A DNA stretch of 64,000 bases from Bacteroidota bacterium (GCA_018268035.1 JAFDXI010000161.1:62001-126000); one strand, 5' to 3'. Counted from the stretch's first letter, positions 8,854 through 18,158 are shown. Notes: a model not told the origin generated them from the letters alone. Numbers and translations are program-made.

Positions 8854-11016
8854 TTAAATTGCGGGTACAGATTCAATGGCATTATCTTCTTCCATCTTTT
8901 GAATGGCTGATTCCCTAACATCCACTGTTTTACTTTTTCTGTACATCAGATATATATTGTAGGCAAATACGACATGTGATAACCACATCAGGCTGCCTCC
9001 GATAGCCCGCCATAACCAATATGGCATCATTAATACAACTCCATCCATAAATGGTTTGCCATTTAACCACATCAATCCTTTCAGTGTGCTGCCATACATC
9101 AGTGGGATTGTATAAAACATCAATCCAATTAGCGCCATCCAGAAATGAGCTCCCACAAGTATTTGTGGTGCTTCTTTTCCAGTTAGCCTTGGCACTACTG
9201 CATAAGTACATGCCCATATAAAAAAGGTTATAATCCCATACATTGTAAGATGGGAATGTGCTACTGTGAAATCAGTAAAGTGCCATATCAGGTTTGTAAA
9301 GCGGAATGCTTCTGCTGTACCCTGCATGGAACCAGTAAAGTAAAAAATTATACCTACCAGGAAAAAAGGAAGTGTATAGCTGTCTTTTACTTTATACCAT
9401 CCACCTTTGAATGTCATCAGGAAGTTGGTGGTACCTGCAATTACAGGTATTGCCATACCCATACTTCCAACAATAGCAACTGTTTGCAACCACCACGGTA
9501 TAGCACTGAAAACAAAATGGTGGCTTCCTATCAATGTATAAAATAAAATTTGTGTCCAGAATGCCAATATCCCAAGACTATAAGAGTAAATGGGCTTGTT
9601 CAGCTGCTGTGGCAAAAAATAATAAACAATACCAAGCGTAAACAACATAAACCACATGCCCACACCCTGGTGCATATAATATCCCTGAACGATTGTTTCA
9701 CCTAATCCATCCTGCCAGAATGGAAGATAAGCAGTGAGTGAAATAACTATGGTGAAAATAATCGCCGAAACCATATACCAGTTGGAAATGTATATTTCTT
9801 TTGTTGTTCGGGCAGCAATTGTTTTCAGAAAATTGATAAGCGTTAATGCCAGGCCAATACCAAAAAGTAACATTACTGGCCAGATATATTCACGATATTC
9901 ACCACCACCATTATTGATGCCTGCCATCAGGCAAATGGAGCCAATGAGTACTGAAGCATTAATCAGGATAAGTGCATACCAGCCCATCTTTATACTATAC
10001 AATTTTGTATTGCTCACCCTTGGTACAATATAGTTGCCAAGGCCAAGCATACCAAGTGAAGCCCATCCCCAAAATACAGCATTAGTATGTACAGGTCGCA
10101 ACCTGCCAAAGCTGAGCCAGCTTACATGATCAGCGTCAGGGGCAACAAATTTAATCCCGAGATATTCGCCAATAGTTGTTCCAAATAATAACCAGAATGT
10201 TGCACAACCAAGATACCACAATACCATTCGGGAAAGTTCAGGCTCTATATTTGGACGGGGTAAAGCCCTCTTTTTATGGGCCACTACATTATACCCTGTC
10301 TCAGGGCTAATATCAAGCAATCCTCTTTCATCTTCCGCAGGCTGGCTACCAGAAAGTTCATTATGAGTCAATGAAAAATTAAGTGCGTTTTTTCTTTTTT
10401 CCAGTCTCTCTCTTTCTTCATCGGTCAAGTTTTCAAGATAAGTTGCCAGCTTTGCAGCTTCATCAATTCGCTGCCTGTTACCTTGTTTATTTACCGCATT
10501 TCTTAATTTAACAATTAACAGGACAAATCCTGCCAGTACTGGTATTAAAATCAGTACCAACGTAATGATAATTCCACTTTCGCTAAATAAAGATGTACCA
10601 TCAGCCTTAACAGGTGCTTGTGCCATCACTGAAGAAGGAGAAAACAAAACTAAAACTGATGATAACAATAATGCTAACAATGCTGTACCAGTGTTGCCCG
10701 GTCCTTTTTTATTTTTCATCTTTAACAATTGATCAATTTGTTTGCTGTTGAGATGCTTTGAATATTCATGAAATACTTCTTCATTGGTTTTCTTCATGCT
10801 CCTTCTGTTGTTTTCTCTTAGTTGGGAAACTTTTCTTTTCAGAGTGAGTGCAGCTACCAATAACAATAAAGAAATAATAATCATCATACATAACCATGCT
10901 TCCCCTTTGCTAAATGAAAATGAAGATGGTGTCATACTCTGGGCCGAAACTATTTTCCCTGTAAATATTAGGGCTAAAAAAAGGAAAAATAACGGCAGAA
11001 CTTTTTGTTTTCTCAT
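8854..11016 (-). CDS. ccoN: cbb3-type cytochrome c oxidase subunit I with long N-terminal extension
   Basis: 720 residues, much longer than a usual CcoN (~470-480). Residues ~245-700 are the oxidase: RLRPVHTNAVFWG, QGYYMHQGVG and GSHHFVFS carry haem/CuB histidines, IYSYSLGILAFW carries the tyrosine region of CcoN enzymes, and HFTDFTVAHSHLTMYG carries the remaining haem ligands. The extra ~240 residues contain a signal-like helix (ending SAQS), another helix (~residues 31-57), a third (LLALLLSSVLVLFSPSSVMA) and a fourth (~145-170), then a charged coiled-coil-like stretch (LTDEERERLEKRKN). The extension is not explained by the known catalytic fold. Nitric oxide reductase was considered and rejected on the CcoO partner and the tyrosine region. 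Confidence 0.9.
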   Translation of the reverse strand: MRKQKVLPLFFLFLALIFTGKIVSAQSMTPSSFSFSKGEAWLCMMIIISLLLLVAALTLKRKVSQLRENNRRSMKKTNEEVFHEYSKHLNSKQIDQLLKMKNKKGPGNTGTALLALLLSSVLVLFSPSSVMAQAPVKADGTSLFSESGIIITLVLILIPVLAGFVLLIVKLRNAVNKQGNRQRIDEAAKLATYLENLTDEERERLEKRKNALNFSLTHNELSGSQPAEDERGLLDISPETGYNVVAHKKRALPRPNIEPELSRMVLWYLGCATFWLLFGTTIGEYLGIKFVAPDADHVSWLSFGRLRPVHTNAVFWGWASLGMLGLGNYIVPRVSNTKLYSIKMGWYALILINASVLIGSICLMAGINNGGGEYREYIWPVMLLFGIGLALTLINFLKTIAARTTKEIYISNWYMVSAIIFTIVISLTAYLPFWQDGLGETIVQGYYMHQGVGMWFMLFTLGIVYYFLPQQLNKPIYSYSLGILAFWTQILFYTLIGSHHFVFSAIPWWLQTVAIVGSMGMAIPVIAGTTNFLMTFKGGWYKVKDSYTLPFFLVGIIFYFTGSMQGTAEAFRFTNLIWHFTDFTVAHSHLTMYGIITFFIWACTYAVVPRLTGKEAPQILVGAHFWMALIGLMFYTIPLMYGSTLKGLMWLNGKPFMDGVVLMMPYWLWRAIGGSLMWLSHVVFAYNIYLMYRKSKTVDVRESAIQKMEEDNAIESVPAI

Positions 11017-11593
11017 ATTGAAGATATTAATACCTGTTATTCTTTTTTCTCTTTAAAAATAATAACTTTTTAGAAATGAACAGATATTTTCAGATGTTTC
11101 AATTACGATGCCTGCAAAAAACACACGATATTGAAAATAATTCTGTTCAATCTTTATTTACCAGCCAGGGTTGCATTTTGTGCAGTCTGCCAGTCTTATA
11201 CAAGTAGTTTTTCATTTCAACCTATAGTCGTTTTGAATGCAACCAGACTGAAATATTTTCTAATTCAAAAACCAAAACCTAATGCGAGCAGAATATATGA
11301 TTTCCATAAAAGTTTTATATTCATTTTCGTTTCCATCATAAAATAACTGAAATCATACCCTGTTGCTCAAACACTACAACAATCAATTGTTGCACAGCGC
11401 CAAAGGTAATATACCGTCTTAATAAAAGTCAAAAATATCTTTTATTCTTTTGAATTTTTTTAAGTTGAATATAAATGGAACTCCCTATAAATAATGTCTC
11501 ATTGGTTGTTTTTCAAACAGAAAAAATACTGCAACCCGGGAAAGCAATATTGTATATAATGTATGAAATTACTCTTGACTATTTACAGAAAGA
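11017..11593. other. Intergenic region upstream of the cbb3 operon
   Basis: About 580 nt between the start of ccoN and the tRNA-Pro terminator. It must contain the oxidase promoter, but I found neither a TAnnTTTG box in a good position nor an FNR-like TTGAT-N4-ATCAA site. The only open frame of note (71 codons from 11131, plus strand) has no recognisable features and biased composition, and is not called. Confidence 0.4.
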
Positions 11594-11626
11594 ACAAAAA
11601 AGCTCAACAAAATAAATTGTTGAGCT
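11594..11626 (-). terminator. Terminator of tRNA-Pro
   Basis: AGCTCAACAA (11601-11610) and TTGTTGAGCT (11617-11626) form a perfect 10-bp stem with a 6-nt loop. Read on the minus strand it is followed by TTTTTTG, and it starts 2 nt after the encoded CCA of the tRNA. Confidence 0.9.
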
Positions 11627-11628
11627 CT

Positions 11629-11706
11629 TGGTCGGGCGGACTGGATTCGAACCAGCGACCCCTTGCACCCCATGCAAATACGCTACCGGACTGCGCCACC
11701 GCCCGA
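11629..11706 (-). tRNA. tRNA-Pro (anticodon GGG)
   Basis: On the minus strand: acceptor TCGGGCG pairing with CGCCCGA, D-arm GGCGCAGTCCGGTAGCGT, anticodon stem TTTGC/GCAAG with loop ATGGGGT (anticodon GGG, reads CCC and CCT), T-loop TTCGAAT, and an encoded 3' CCA. All four arms pair. A possible -7 box, TACATTTG on the minus strand, is at 11713-11720. Confidence 0.96.
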
Positions 11707-11744
11707 GGGTTGCAAATGTAAAATCCTTTTAATAAAATTCGGTT

Positions 11745-11752
11745 TATATTTG
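11745..11752 (+). promoter_or_regulatory. -7 box for the dihydroorotase-like gene
   Basis: TATATTTG fits TAnnTTTG and lies 19 nt before the ATG at 11772, which also argues against the TTG at 11760 as start codon. No TTG at the right spacing is visible for the -33 element. Confidence 0.5.
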
Positions 11753-11771
11753 CCAAATTTTGCCGCTTCAC

Positions 11772-13034
11772 ATGAAAATAATACTGCAGCAAGTTTTCAT
11801 TGCAGATCCAGGTTCTCCATATAACGGAAACAAGAAAGATATTTTAATCACTGATGGTATCATTCAAAAAATTGATGACAACATCACTGAGGATTCCGCT
11901 CAATATTTTAATGGAAAAGATATAACAGTTTCACCTGGATGGGTGGATATTTTTGCCAATGCATGTGATCCCGGTTATGAGTTCCGCGAAACTTTGGAAA
12001 GCTGTGCCGATGCTGCAGCAGCAGGTGGTTACACAACAGTATTTACTTTGCCTGATACATTGCCTTTTGTTGACAATAAAGCGCAGGTGGAATATGTGAA
12101 ACAAAAATCTGCCAGCCTGAAAATTGACATCAGGCCTTTAGGTGGTATTTCAAAAAAACAGGAAGGCAAAGAGCTGGCTGAAATGTATGACATGCAACAT
12201 AGCGGTGCTATTGCTTTTACTGATGGACTTAACCCAGTACAAAATCATGGATTATTTTTAAAAGCATTGCAGTATGTGAAATCTTTTAATGGTGTTATCA
12301 TTCAATTGCCAAGAGATAAAAGCATCAATGCTTCAGGTCTCATCAATGAAGGTGTCATCTCTACAAGGTTGGGTTTACCGGGAATACCAGCTATTGCTGA
12401 AGAATTAATCATTGCCCGTGATATAGAGCTGGCACAATACACTGAATCAAATTTGCATTTCACAGGTATTACTACAGAAAGATCGGTGCAATTGATTAAG
12501 GCAGCTAAACAAAAAGGAATAAATGTTAGTTGCTCTGTTACACCTTATCATTTGTTTTTTTGCGATGAAGATGTTCAATCATATAATACCAACCTGAAAG
12601 TAAATCCTCCATTAAGATCAAAGAAAGATATGCACGCATTGCGGCAAGCTGTCTTAGATGGTGATATAGATTGTATTGCATCACATCATTTGCCGGAAGC
12701 ATGGGATGATAAGACCTGCGAATTTCAACAAGCTAAATGGGGAATGATAGGCCTGCAAACAGCTTATGCCGCTGTAAAAACTGCCATTCCATCTCTATCG
12801 GCAGAAAATATCTGTAACCTGTTTTCACTGAATGCAAGAAGAATATTTGGCCTGGAAAGTGCAACAATCATGGAAAATCAGAAAGCAACACTTACTTTAT
12901 TTAACACTTCAGGATTTATCTTGCAGAAAGAAAAAATAAAGAGCCGTTCTTATAACTCTGCTTTTATTAATATTCCTCTACAGGGCAATGTAGTCGGTAT
13001 ATTTTCAAAAGATAAGCTCATTAGTAACAATTAA
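11772..13034 (+). CDS. Dihydroorotase-like protein lacking metal ligands (probably not a classical DHOase)
   Basis: About 420 residues with the amidohydrolase/dihydroorotase fold along its whole length (TVSPGWVD, AAAAGGYTTVFTLPDT, KVNPPLRSKKD, FQQAKWGMIGLQTA). The active-site motifs are degraded. Where active enzymes have DLHVHLREPG, this has DIFANACDPG (~59-68): both zinc-binding His are gone and the substrate Arg is Cys. Where they have TDHAPH, this has SHHLPE (~304-309): the catalytic Asp is His. It may be a non-catalytic partner, like the PyrC' subunits that stabilise aspartate transcarbamoylase, or have a new role. Start taken at the ATG rather than an in-frame TTG 12 nt upstream because the -7 box lies just before it. 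Confidence 0.82.
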   Translation: MKIILQQVFIADPGSPYNGNKKDILITDGIIQKIDDNITEDSAQYFNGKDITVSPGWVDIFANACDPGYEFRETLESCADAAAAGGYTTVFTLPDTLPFVDNKAQVEYVKQKSASLKIDIRPLGGISKKQEGKELAEMYDMQHSGAIAFTDGLNPVQNHGLFLKALQYVKSFNGVIIQLPRDKSINASGLINEGVISTRLGLPGIPAIAEELIIARDIELAQYTESNLHFTGITTERSVQLIKAAKQKGINVSCSVTPYHLFFCDEDVQSYNTNLKVNPPLRSKKDMHALRQAVLDGDIDCIASHHLPEAWDDKTCEFQQAKWGMIGLQTAYAAVKTAIPSLSAENICNLFSLNARRIFGLESATIMENQKATLTLFNTSGFILQKEKIKSRSYNSAFINIPLQGNVVGIFSKDKLISNN

Positions 13035-13043
13035 AATTTTATC

Positions 13044-13565
13044 ATGGAACCCAAAATAACGTCACCACAGGTAAAAGGATTAGTAATTGCTTTGATATTA
13101 ATTGTCACAGGCCTTGTGGTTTATTTCATTGATGGAATGAAACATCCTGAACTAAATTATATTCAATATGCCATCTTCCTGGCAGGTATCATTTGGGCAT
13201 GTATCAGTTATTCCAATCAATTAAATGCTAACGTAACATTTGGCAACCTGTTTGCACATGGTTTTAAAACCACGGCTGTTATCACGGTGATTATATTGGT
13301 TTATACAATCCTTGCAATGAAAGTCATATTTCCTGATATGATTGACAAAAGCATTGAAATGACAAGGGAAAAAATGGAAGCTGAGGGCAAAGCCACTGAT
13401 GAACAGATACAACAGGGGCTTACAATGATGAAAGATCATTTTGTAACGTTTGCTGCGGTAGGTGTAATTGTAGGTTTTGCCATCATGGGCGCCATCAGTT
13501 CATTAATTGGCGCGGCAGTGGCAAAGAAAAAACCAAAAGACCCATTTGGTAACCAGATAATCTAA
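13044..13565 (+). CDS. DUF4199 domain membrane protein
   Basis: 173 residues with four predicted membrane segments: VKGLVIALILIVTGLVVYF, YIQYAIFLAGIIWACISY, TTAVITVIILVYTILAM and VTFAAVGVIVGFAIMGAISSLI; between the third and fourth is a charged loop with MTREKMEAEGKATDEQIQQG. This matches DUF4199, a Bacteroidota family of unknown function that is often found next to a GT2 glycosyltransferase, as here (4 nt before the next start). Likely part of the glycosyltransferase operon. Confidence 0.88.
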   Translation: MEPKITSPQVKGLVIALILIVTGLVVYFIDGMKHPELNYIQYAIFLAGIIWACISYSNQLNANVTFGNLFAHGFKTTAVITVIILVYTILAMKVIFPDMIDKSIEMTREKMEAEGKATDEQIQQGLTMMKDHFVTFAAVGVIVGFAIMGAISSLIGAAVAKKKPKDPFGNQII

Positions 13566-13569
13566 AAAA

Positions 13570-14514
13570 ATGGATATATCAATAGTTATTCCTTTATTTA
13601 ATGAAGATGAATCGCTTCCTGAACTGAGTGAATGGATTGTTCGTGTGATGCAGGCGAATGACTATTCTTATGAAGTGATAATGATTGATGATGGCAGCAC
13701 TGATAACAGTTGGGATGTGATTGAAAAAATTATCGAAAGTAATCCAAATTTCAAGGGCATAAAATTTCAGCGCAATTATGGTAAATCTGCTGCGCTGAAC
13801 GAAGGTTTTAAAGCAGCGAAAGGTGATGTGGTGATCACCATGGATGCAGACATGCAGGATTCACCGGATGAAATACCCGAACTGCGCCGCATGATTCGTG
13901 AAGAAGGTTTTGATATGGTAAGCGGATGGAAAAAGAAACGGTATGACAACAAACTCACCAAAAACCTGCCATCAAAAATATTTAATGCAGCCGCAAGGAC
14001 AATCTCACATATTCCTCTACACGATTTTAATTGCGGCCTCAAAGCCTATCGAAGAAAAGTGGTGAAAAGCATTGAGATTTATGGTGAAATGCACCGCAAT
14101 ATTCCTGTGCTGGCCAAATGGGCAGGCTTCAGAAAGATTGGTGAAAAAGTAGTGGAGCATCGTCCACGTAAATATGGTGTCACCAAGTTTGGATGGGAAC
14201 GTTTCATCAATGGTTTCCTCGACCTTTCCACGCTCACTTTTGTAGGCCGTTTCAGCAAAAGGCCCATGCACTTTTTTGGGCTGTTTGGCACACTGTTTTT
14301 TATTTTCGGTTTTTTAAGCAGTTTATACCTCATCATCCAAAAATTTTCACGGGAAGAATATGGTCTCACGAATAAACCACTTTTTTATATAGCACTTGCT
14401 GTAATGATTATGGGTATGCAATTATTCCTTGCAGGTTTCGTGGCTGAATTAGTGGTACGTAATGCAGCAGACAGGAACAATTATTTAATCGAGAGAAAAA
14501 TCGGAATTAATTAA
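13570..14514 (+). CDS. GT2 family glycosyltransferase (polyprenyl-phosphate sugar transferase type)
   Basis: 314 residues. The GT-A catalytic domain has ISIVIPLFNEDESL at the N-terminus, IDDGSTDNSW (~38-47), the DxD-like MDADMQDSPDEIPE (~94-107) and NCGLKAYRRK (~156-165). Two membrane helices close the protein (FFGLFGTLFFIFGFLSSLYLI and FYIALAVMIMGMQLFLAGFV). This is the DPM1/GtrB/ArnC-like architecture that loads a sugar onto undecaprenyl phosphate at the inner face of the membrane. The stop overlaps the next start by one base (TAATG). Confidence 0.9.
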   Translation: MDISIVIPLFNEDESLPELSEWIVRVMQANDYSYEVIMIDDGSTDNSWDVIEKIIESNPNFKGIKFQRNYGKSAALNEGFKAAKGDVVITMDADMQDSPDEIPELRRMIREEGFDMVSGWKKKRYDNKLTKNLPSKIFNAAARTISHIPLHDFNCGLKAYRRKVVKSIEIYGEMHRNIPVLAKWAGFRKIGEKVVEHRPRKYGVTKFGWERFINGFLDLSTLTFVGRFSKRPMHFFGLFGTLFFIFGFLSSLYLIIQKFSREEYGLTNKPLFYIALAVMIMGMQLFLAGFVAELVVRNAADRNNYLIERKIGIN

Positions 14515-15659
14515 TGGCATCTGTTGTCATCATTGGACCGGCACATCCTCTGCGCGGCGGACTCTCCTCTTTTGATGAAAGATTGGCCAGGGAATTTCAA
14601 TCTCAAAATTTTGATACCACCATCTACACCTTTTCACTTCAATATCCATCATTCTTATTTCCCGGCACATCACAATTTTCTTCTGAGCCTGCGCCTGCAG
14701 ATTTAAAGATCAGGGTTTGTATCAATTCTGTGAACCCGTTCAACTGGATAAAAGTTGGCAATGAATTAAAAAAATTAAGGCCAGATATGATTGTTGTCCG
14801 TTACTGGCTGCCATTCATGGGCCCATGTTTTGGTACCATATTGCGCAGGGTTAAAAAAAATCATCACACAAAAATTATTTGCATCGCAGATAATGTATTG
14901 CCACATGAAAAAAGAATAGGCGACAAGCAATTCACTTCCTATTTCATAAAACCGGTTGATGCTTTCATTACAATGAGTGAAAAAGTATTGAATGATTTAA
15001 GGAGATTTACCAATAAGCCAGCTCAAAAAACTACTCATCCTTTATATGATAATTTTGGAGAACAAGTGCCAAAAAATGCAGCAAGAAAATACCTGGGATT
15101 AAATGACAATGACAGGATTATTTTATTCTTTGGGTTTATCAGGAAATACAAAGGCCTTGATATTTTATTGGAAGCAATGGCTTTGTTGAAATCAAAAACC
15201 ACTCAACAATCGCAGTTAAAGCCAAAGCTGATGATAGCCGGTGAATTTTATGAAGACAGAAAATTATATGATGATTTGATTGAAAAATACCAGCTTCAGC
15301 AAAATATTATTTTACATACAAATTTCATCAGCGACAGTGAAGTAAAATATTATTTGAGCGCAGCAGATTTTGTAATACAACCATACAGGAATGCAACACA
15401 AAGTGGTGTTACACCATTAGCTTATCATTTTGAAAAACCAATGCTCGTGACGAATGTTGGTGGATTGCCAGCATTAGTGCCTGATGGTAAAGTTGGGTTG
15501 GTAGCAGAGCCTGATGCAAACAGTATTGCTGAAAAAATTTTAGCTTTATATAACCTGGGTGAAGCACATTTTTTGCCACATTTGCGTGAAGAGAAAAAGA
15601 AATACAGTTGGAATATTTTAACTGATACAATAAAGCAATTGGCAGGTTATAAAAATTGA
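14514..15659 (+). CDS. GT4-type glycosyltransferase
   Basis: 381 residues with the two-Rossmann GT-B architecture: N-terminal GPAHPLRGGLSSFDERLA, linker, then the C-terminal nucleotide-sugar domain with ILFFGFIRKYKGLDILLEAM (~198-217), MIAGEFYED and the late donor-binding region SDSEVKYYLSAADFVIQPY...SGVTPLAYHFEKPMLVTNVGG, which includes an E-type GT4 motif variant. Cytoplasmic enzyme of glycan assembly; sugar and acceptor unknown. Position directly before the heptose genes makes a heptosyl or related transferase a reasonable guess. Confidence 0.85.
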   Translation: MASVVIIGPAHPLRGGLSSFDERLAREFQSQNFDTTIYTFSLQYPSFLFPGTSQFSSEPAPADLKIRVCINSVNPFNWIKVGNELKKLRPDMIVVRYWLPFMGPCFGTILRRVKKNHHTKIICIADNVLPHEKRIGDKQFTSYFIKPVDAFITMSEKVLNDLRRFTNKPAQKTTHPLYDNFGEQVPKNAARKYLGLNDNDRIILFFGFIRKYKGLDILLEAMALLKSKTTQQSQLKPKLMIAGEFYEDRKLYDDLIEKYQLQQNIILHTNFISDSEVKYYLSAADFVIQPYRNATQSGVTPLAYHFEKPMLVTNVGGLPALVPDGKVGLVAEPDANSIAEKILALYNLGEAHFLPHLREEKKKYSWNILTDTIKQLAGYKN

Positions 15660-15702
15660 TAAACCGGCTGAATATTTTTAAAACATAATTATTACCGAAC
15701 AA

Positions 15703-16725
15703 ATGATTTATCGTAGCAGGGCGCCTTTACGCATTGGACTGGCCGGTGGTGGCACAGATGTTTCTCCCTACAGTGATGAATTTGGTGGCGCTATTTTGAA
15801 TGCTACCATTTCACATTATGCTCATGCTGTGATAGCGCCAAACGAAAAAGGGATCAGACTACAGGCAATGGACCGTAAAGAAACCCAATGCTTTGATGCA
15901 ATAGAAGTATTACCTACTGACGGCACATTGGATTTGCACAAAGGTGTTTTCAACCGCATCCAAAAAGATTTTGGGATACCCAATAAAAATTTTTGTTTAA
16001 CCACTTATGTAGATGCGCCTGCAGGCAGTGGTCTCGGTACATCATCAACATTAATGGTGGCAATCATTGGCGCTTTTGCAGAAATGCTAAAACTGCCTTT
16101 AGGCGAATACGATATTGCCCATTATGCTTATGAAATTGAACGCAAAGATTTACAACTTGCAGGTGGCAAACAAGACCAGTATGCTGCTACGTTCGGCGGT
16201 GTAAATTTCATGGAGTTTTATACAGGTGATAAAGTAATTGTAAACCCATTGCGCATCCGCAATGAATATTTGCATGAACTGGAAAATAACCTGCTGTTAT
16301 ATTTTACTTCCACCAGCAGGGAATCCGCAACCATCATCAAGGAACAACAAAAAAATGTGTTGCAGAAGAATGAAAAATCCATTGAAGCGATGCACCAGTT
16401 GAAAGAACAGGCACGCATGATGAAAGAAGCTTTGTTGCGTGGCCACTTAAATGAAATTGGCGAGATTCTTGATTTCGGATTTCAGCAAAAAAGAAAAATG
16501 GCGCATAATATTTCCAACAGCATGATTGATGAAATTTATGAAGCTGCAAAAAAAGCAGGCGCCACAGGTGGAAAAATCAGTGGAGCCGGTGGTGGTGGTT
16601 TTATGACATTTTACTGCCCTTTAAATACCCGTTACAATGTAATGGAAACATTAAAAGCTTTTGGTGGTGAAATCAAACCTTACCAGTTTACCAAACAGGG
16701 ACTGACAACCTGGACAACACAATAA
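15703..16725 (+). CDS. hddA: D-glycero-alpha-D-manno-heptose 7-phosphate kinase (GHMP kinase)
   Basis: 340 residues of the GHMP kinase superfamily: N-terminal RSRAPLRIGLAGGGTDVSPY, ATP-binding DAPAGSGLGTSSTLMVA (~105-121) and C-terminal GGKISGAGGGGFMTFY. The APLRIGLAGGGTD form is typical of HddA, which phosphorylates heptose 7-phosphate at C1 in the alpha configuration for the GDP-heptose route. Immediate neighbours gmhA, hddC and gmhB provide the other three steps, which makes the assignment firm even though fucokinase-type GHMP proteins look similar. Confidence 0.9.
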   Translation: MIYRSRAPLRIGLAGGGTDVSPYSDEFGGAILNATISHYAHAVIAPNEKGIRLQAMDRKETQCFDAIEVLPTDGTLDLHKGVFNRIQKDFGIPNKNFCLTTYVDAPAGSGLGTSSTLMVAIIGAFAEMLKLPLGEYDIAHYAYEIERKDLQLAGGKQDQYAATFGGVNFMEFYTGDKVIVNPLRIRNEYLHELENNLLLYFTSTSRESATIIKEQQKNVLQKNEKSIEAMHQLKEQARMMKEALLRGHLNEIGEILDFGFQQKRKMAHNISNSMIDEIYEAAKKAGATGGKISGAGGGGFMTFYCPLNTRYNVMETLKAFGGEIKPYQFTKQGLTTWTTQ

Positions 16726-16773
16726 CATCATTTGTGAATTGTCAATTAAAAATTAATAGTTGAGATTTTAATT

Positions 16774-17358
16774 ATGAGTGATCAAATAAAAAATATTATT
16801 AACGCATCCATCGCAACCAAACAAAAGATTGTTAATGATAAAACATTCATTGCAGCCATTGAAACAGTGGTGGAACTGATCGTGCAGGCATTTCAAAACG
16901 GGAAAAAAGTTTTGTTTTGTGGCAATGGCGGCAGTGCTGCCGATGCACAACATTTAGCCGCAGAATTTTCAGGCCGTTTTTATAAAGACCGGAAAGCTTT
17001 GCCTTCAGAAGCGCTGCACTGCAACACTTCTTACCTCACAGCCGTTGCCAACGATTACAGTTATGATGTTATTTATGCCCGCATGATTGAAGGCATTGGT
17101 GCAGCAGGCGATGTGTTGATAGGCTTAAGCACATCGGGTAATTCTGCCAACATCTGCAAAGCTTTTGATGCAGCACATAAAAATGAAATGATCACCATTG
17201 GTTTTACCGGCGCTACAGGTGGCAAAATGAAAGATAGCAGTGATTATCTTTTTAATGTGCCATCAACAGATACACCACGCATCCAGGAAAGCCACATATT
17301 GATTGGTCATATCATTTGCCAGTTAGTGGAAGAAAAATTGTTTGACTCAAAACAGTAA
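16774..17358 (+). CDS. gmhA: Sedoheptulose 7-phosphate isomerase
   Basis: 194 residues, a single SIS domain. The signature FCGNGGSAADAQHLAAEFSGRF (~47-68) is the GmhA substrate/zinc region; GLSTSGNSANI (~114-124) is the SIS phosphosugar loop, and QESHILIGHIICQLVE near the C-terminus carries a conserved Glu and His. It converts sedoheptulose 7-phosphate to D-glycero-D-manno-heptose 7-phosphate, the first step of nucleotide-heptose synthesis. Cytoplasmic. Length is standard. Confidence 0.94.
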   Translation: MSDQIKNIINASIATKQKIVNDKTFIAAIETVVELIVQAFQNGKKVLFCGNGGSAADAQHLAAEFSGRFYKDRKALPSEALHCNTSYLTAVANDYSYDVIYARMIEGIGAAGDVLIGLSTSGNSANICKAFDAAHKNEMITIGFTGATGGKMKDSSDYLFNVPSTDTPRIQESHILIGHIICQLVEEKLFDSKQ

Positions 17359-17384
17359 GTAAAATTTTCCACCTACAATAAAAC

Positions 17385-18119
17385 ATGGAAACATCATTTG
17401 GAAGTAACAAGCCTGAAAAAGAACTTTCACCAGGTAATAGTATCATCATACTCGCCGGTGGATTGGGTACAAGACTGAGAAGTGTTGTCTCAGATTTACC
17501 CAAATGCATGGCGTCTGTAAATGGTAAACCTTTTTTAGACTATGTGATTTCTTATTTTCAAAATGAAGGTATTTCTGATTTCATATTTTCTTTAGGTTAT
17601 AAACATGAGATAATTGAAGATTATTTACAGCATCAGTATCCAAATCTTTCAATTCAGTATTCCATCGAAGATGAACCTTTAGGCACTGGTGGCGCTATCA
17701 GGAAAGCATGCACATTAACTGCTGAAAAAAATATTTTTATCACGAATGGTGATACATTGTTTAAAGCAAGCGCCCCTGCCCTGCTCAATTTACACCAACA
17801 AAAAAATGCTGACTGCACACTGGCATTGAAACCGATGAAGCATTTTGACCGTTATGGTGTGATTGATCTGAATGAAGACGGCTCCATCAACAGTTTCAAC
17901 GAAAAAAAATATTATGAAAAAGGTTTGATCAATGGCGGCCTTTACCTGTTGAATGTGGCATCGTTTTTAAAAGAACCTTTCCCTTCAAAATTTTCATTTG
18001 AAACAGCTTATCTCGAAAAATTTTATAAACAACATAAGATGTTTGGCTTAATACAGGATGAATATTTTATTGACATCGGCATACCTGAAGATTATGCAAG
18101 AGCAGGCAGGGAATTGTAA
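17385..18119 (+). CDS. hddC: Heptose 1-phosphate nucleotidyltransferase (HddC-like)
   Basis: 244 residues of the sugar-phosphate nucleotidyltransferase fold: IIILAGGLGTRLRSVVSDLPKCMASVNGKPFLDY (roughly 20-53) holds the GGxGTRL nucleotide loop and the PK pair, EDEPLGTGGAIRKA (~93-106) the second binding loop, and NGDTLF the metal Asp. By context it makes GDP-D-glycero-alpha-D-manno-heptose from heptose 1-phosphate. The nucleotide (GDP) is inferred from pairing with HddA; the sequence alone shows only the family. Confidence 0.87.
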   Translation: METSFGSNKPEKELSPGNSIIILAGGLGTRLRSVVSDLPKCMASVNGKPFLDYVISYFQNEGISDFIFSLGYKHEIIEDYLQHQYPNLSIQYSIEDEPLGTGGAIRKACTLTAEKNIFITNGDTLFKASAPALLNLHQQKNADCTLALKPMKHFDRYGVIDLNEDGSINSFNEKKYYEKGLINGGLYLLNVASFLKEPFPSKFSFETAYLEKFYKQHKMFGLIQDEYFIDIGIPEDYARAGREL

Positions 18120-18158
18120 GTTTATGTATAAGTTCGCAATCATTTAAACATTTTCACA

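Noticed and set aside
8854-11016. Nitric oxide reductase as an alternative for the haem-copper subunit
   Set aside because: The CcoO-type partner and the IYSYSLGILAFW tyrosine region fit a cbb3 oxidase; NO reductase would have a NorC-like partner and glutamates near the non-haem iron.
11131-11346. 71-codon open frame upstream of the cbb3 operon
   Set aside because: Ser/Phe/Ile-rich without motif or ribosome-binding context; most likely chance in AT-rich DNA.
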